64,000 nt of DNA from Rhytidiadelphus loreus (lineage: Eukaryota > Streptophyta > Bryopsida > Hypnales > Hylocomiaceae), in the NCBI GenBank assembly GCA_947034895.1, contig OX344761.1, positions 39,258,863 to 39,322,862 on the forward strand. Direction: 5' to 3'. The notes under the pieces were generated by a model, which worked only from the letters and a program-made list of their open reading frames with translations, had not been told where the DNA came from and made no database searches. This document shows, piece after piece, positions 62,453-64,000 of this stretch; the first letter of the stretch is position 1, and each line of letters starts with the position of its first letter. Made by a program: the position numbers and the translations under genes.

Positions 62453-63364
62453 TCCCTAAAGTACCAAAGTCCACTTGGGGGACACTTGGGATTTTGGGCA
62501 GGCTCGTGTGACCTCAAATTTTGACCTGTTTTTCTTAAACTTTTTTTTGAAGATAAGGAATCACATTAGCTTTTTAAAAATACAATTTTTTTTCCAATTG
62601 GTGCCCAGGAGCAAAAGTTATGTCGTCCAAAGTTTTAAAAGCAATTCGATGGGTAGAAATAAAAAAACACCAAAAGAAATATTTTTCTTAATTTTTAGTT
62701 TTTTCTGAAATATTATGTTTTTGTCTACATTTGAAATTTTGATTCATTCTATTTGGACTAATAATGAGAAAGTTATGGACAATCTCATTTTTTGGTCAAT
62801 CTACTAATCTTCAGAAAAAACACTTTTAGAATTCTTTTCTGAATGCAATTTTTAGTTTTTTTCAATTTTTTTTGGTAGGGTGAAGTTGTTTTCCAAGAAG
62901 AGTCTCACTATTGGGATTATGATGTTTTAATTCCATCTTAGAGCTATTAACAATTTAGTGTTTTGTTCAATCTCAGACCTACTTCTACTTAACAATTTTT
63001 TAATGAATGAAAATCAAATTTTTTTTCGGAATTTTTTTTCTTCAATTCTCAACTCAAATATTCAACAACAAAAAATTTAACTTTATGAACTGTAGTGCAA
63101 AAAAATCCACAAATGGCAGTCAAAGTCATCTGAAATTGCAGGCCAGCATTCAAAAAAAGTTTTTTTTCTGACTTCAAATGCTAATATCTTCTAATCCGTA
63201 AGGTCAAACTTCATGAAAATTTTACCACATGATACAAGACAAGTTAAGTACAAGATCCTACGGTTAGATTCTTAAGAGAGAGAAATTAATTTTTTGGGTG
63301 ATCACAACAAAAATGGCAATTTTCAATGGTTTCAGAGCCAGAAAATGCCTGGGTATTTTAGGGG
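62453..63364 (+). mobile_element. TTAA element, subfamily B (912 bp)
   Basis: TTAA at 62449-62452 and 63365-63368; ends TCCCTAAAGTACCAAAG and, inward, CCCCTAAAATACCC. The interior is collinear with 48234-49154. Confidence 0.82.
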
Positions 63365-63368
63365 TTAA

Positions 63369-63677
63369 AGGACAAAAGGGTGACCTTGAAAATCATCCTG
63401 TTTCATTACTAGGTGAATCATAGGCTTTATAAATAAATAGAGCACTCATTGGAAATCAAACTAGTGTAGATGACCTCCCATTTTCACAACAAAATTTTGA
63501 GGATGAATAGTTGCACTTCTATCAATCTATCCTACTACAAGGATTCTTTGTCATCCATTAGATGCCAAACATCCTCCTTAATGTTTAAAGGTGAATGTAC
63601 AATGGCTTTTAGTTGGTAATTGAGTTGACCTATCTAATTGGTGACCAATCACCCTTCTAAACGTTTCCTATGAGATA
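63369..63677. other. Intergenic DNA
   Basis: Short spacer between two transposons; nothing recognised. Confidence 0.4.
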
Positions 63678-63827
63678 CACGAGTAGAAAATCTGAAATTT
63701 CTGTCATTTTGGACGCGTTGTTTTGGACAAAATCTAACAGAAATTTGTTGTTTTCTACAGATTTTTGTTAGATTTTGTCCAAAACAACGCGTCCAAAATG
63801 ACAGAAATTTCAGATTTTCTACTAGTG
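63678..63827. mobile_element. Palindromic CACTA-type MITE, 150 bp
   Basis: Left end CACGAGTAGAAAATCTG and right end read inwards CACTAGTAGAAAATCTG, with an ATA duplication at 63675-63677 and 63828-63830. The two 67-bp arms (63678-63744, 63761-63827) are complementary except at about two positions, so nearly the whole element folds into one hairpin with a 16-base loop. The near-identity of the arms suggests recent insertion. Confidence 0.88.
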
Positions 63828-64000
63828 ATAGTTGCAAAATCATTACAAATCAAGCTCCAACTTCTCCTCAAAAATGTAATTAGCCCAGAGCAATATGCTT
63901 TTGTACCATTTTGACACATCCTTGGAAACATTCTTTTGCAATATGAGATGATGTAATGGATGCTATGCTTTTCTTCCTAAGTTCATATGCCTCTTCCAGA

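Overview
This looks like nuclear DNA of a land plant or close streptophyte relative. The coding islands carry plant-style genes with many short GT-AG introns: an Hsp70-Hsp90 organizing protein and a Golgi glycosyltransferase. They sit in very AT-rich, low-complexity intergenic DNA full of small DNA transposons. I lean towards a non-seed plant (bryophyte or fern-like), but nothing here fixes the species. No rRNA, tRNA, CRISPR or organelle features were seen.

Layout: 0.2-2.8 kb (minus) holds an intact two-exon hAT-transposase-type gene, a possible domesticated protein. 7.5-8.4 kb is a fold-back repeat with arms of about 390 bp. 8.4-12.9 kb (plus) is a complete nine-coding-exon HOP/STI1 gene with a likely 5' UTR intron and heat-shock-element-like sites upstream. 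13.5-30.4 kb is a transposon graveyard: a decayed Tc1-like transposase, several TTAA-flanked elements, one of which carries a Stowaway-like and an hAT-like insert, and MITEs. 32.2-33.9 kb (minus) is a five-exon GT34-family glycosyltransferase gene. Its upstream side runs into a 1.6 kb G/T-rich GTCTTGGG repeat tract with G-quadruplex potential. 41.3-43.2 kb is a GC-richer island with a minisatellite of about 61 bp (123 bp dimer) that stays open on the minus strand. 48-64 kb holds more TTAA elements (one nested in another), an hAT-like MITE, a 2 kb non-autonomous CACTA element and a 150 bp palindromic CACTA MITE.

Most striking: a repeated family of elements of about 0.6-0.95 kb (plus a 143 bp miniature) whose ends begin CCCCTAAAG and which sit between TTAA duplications, the hallmark of piggyBac-type transposition. 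One copy lies inside an older relative, and the uninterrupted site can be read in a paralogous copy, which confirms the TTAA duplication directly. No matching transposase is in the window.

The three genes share no obvious pathway: HOP is a cytosolic co-chaperone, the GT34 protein is a Golgi enzyme, and the hAT protein is a transposase or a transposase-derived DNA-binding protein. Exon models are mine, from splice signals and reading frame, with no transcript evidence.
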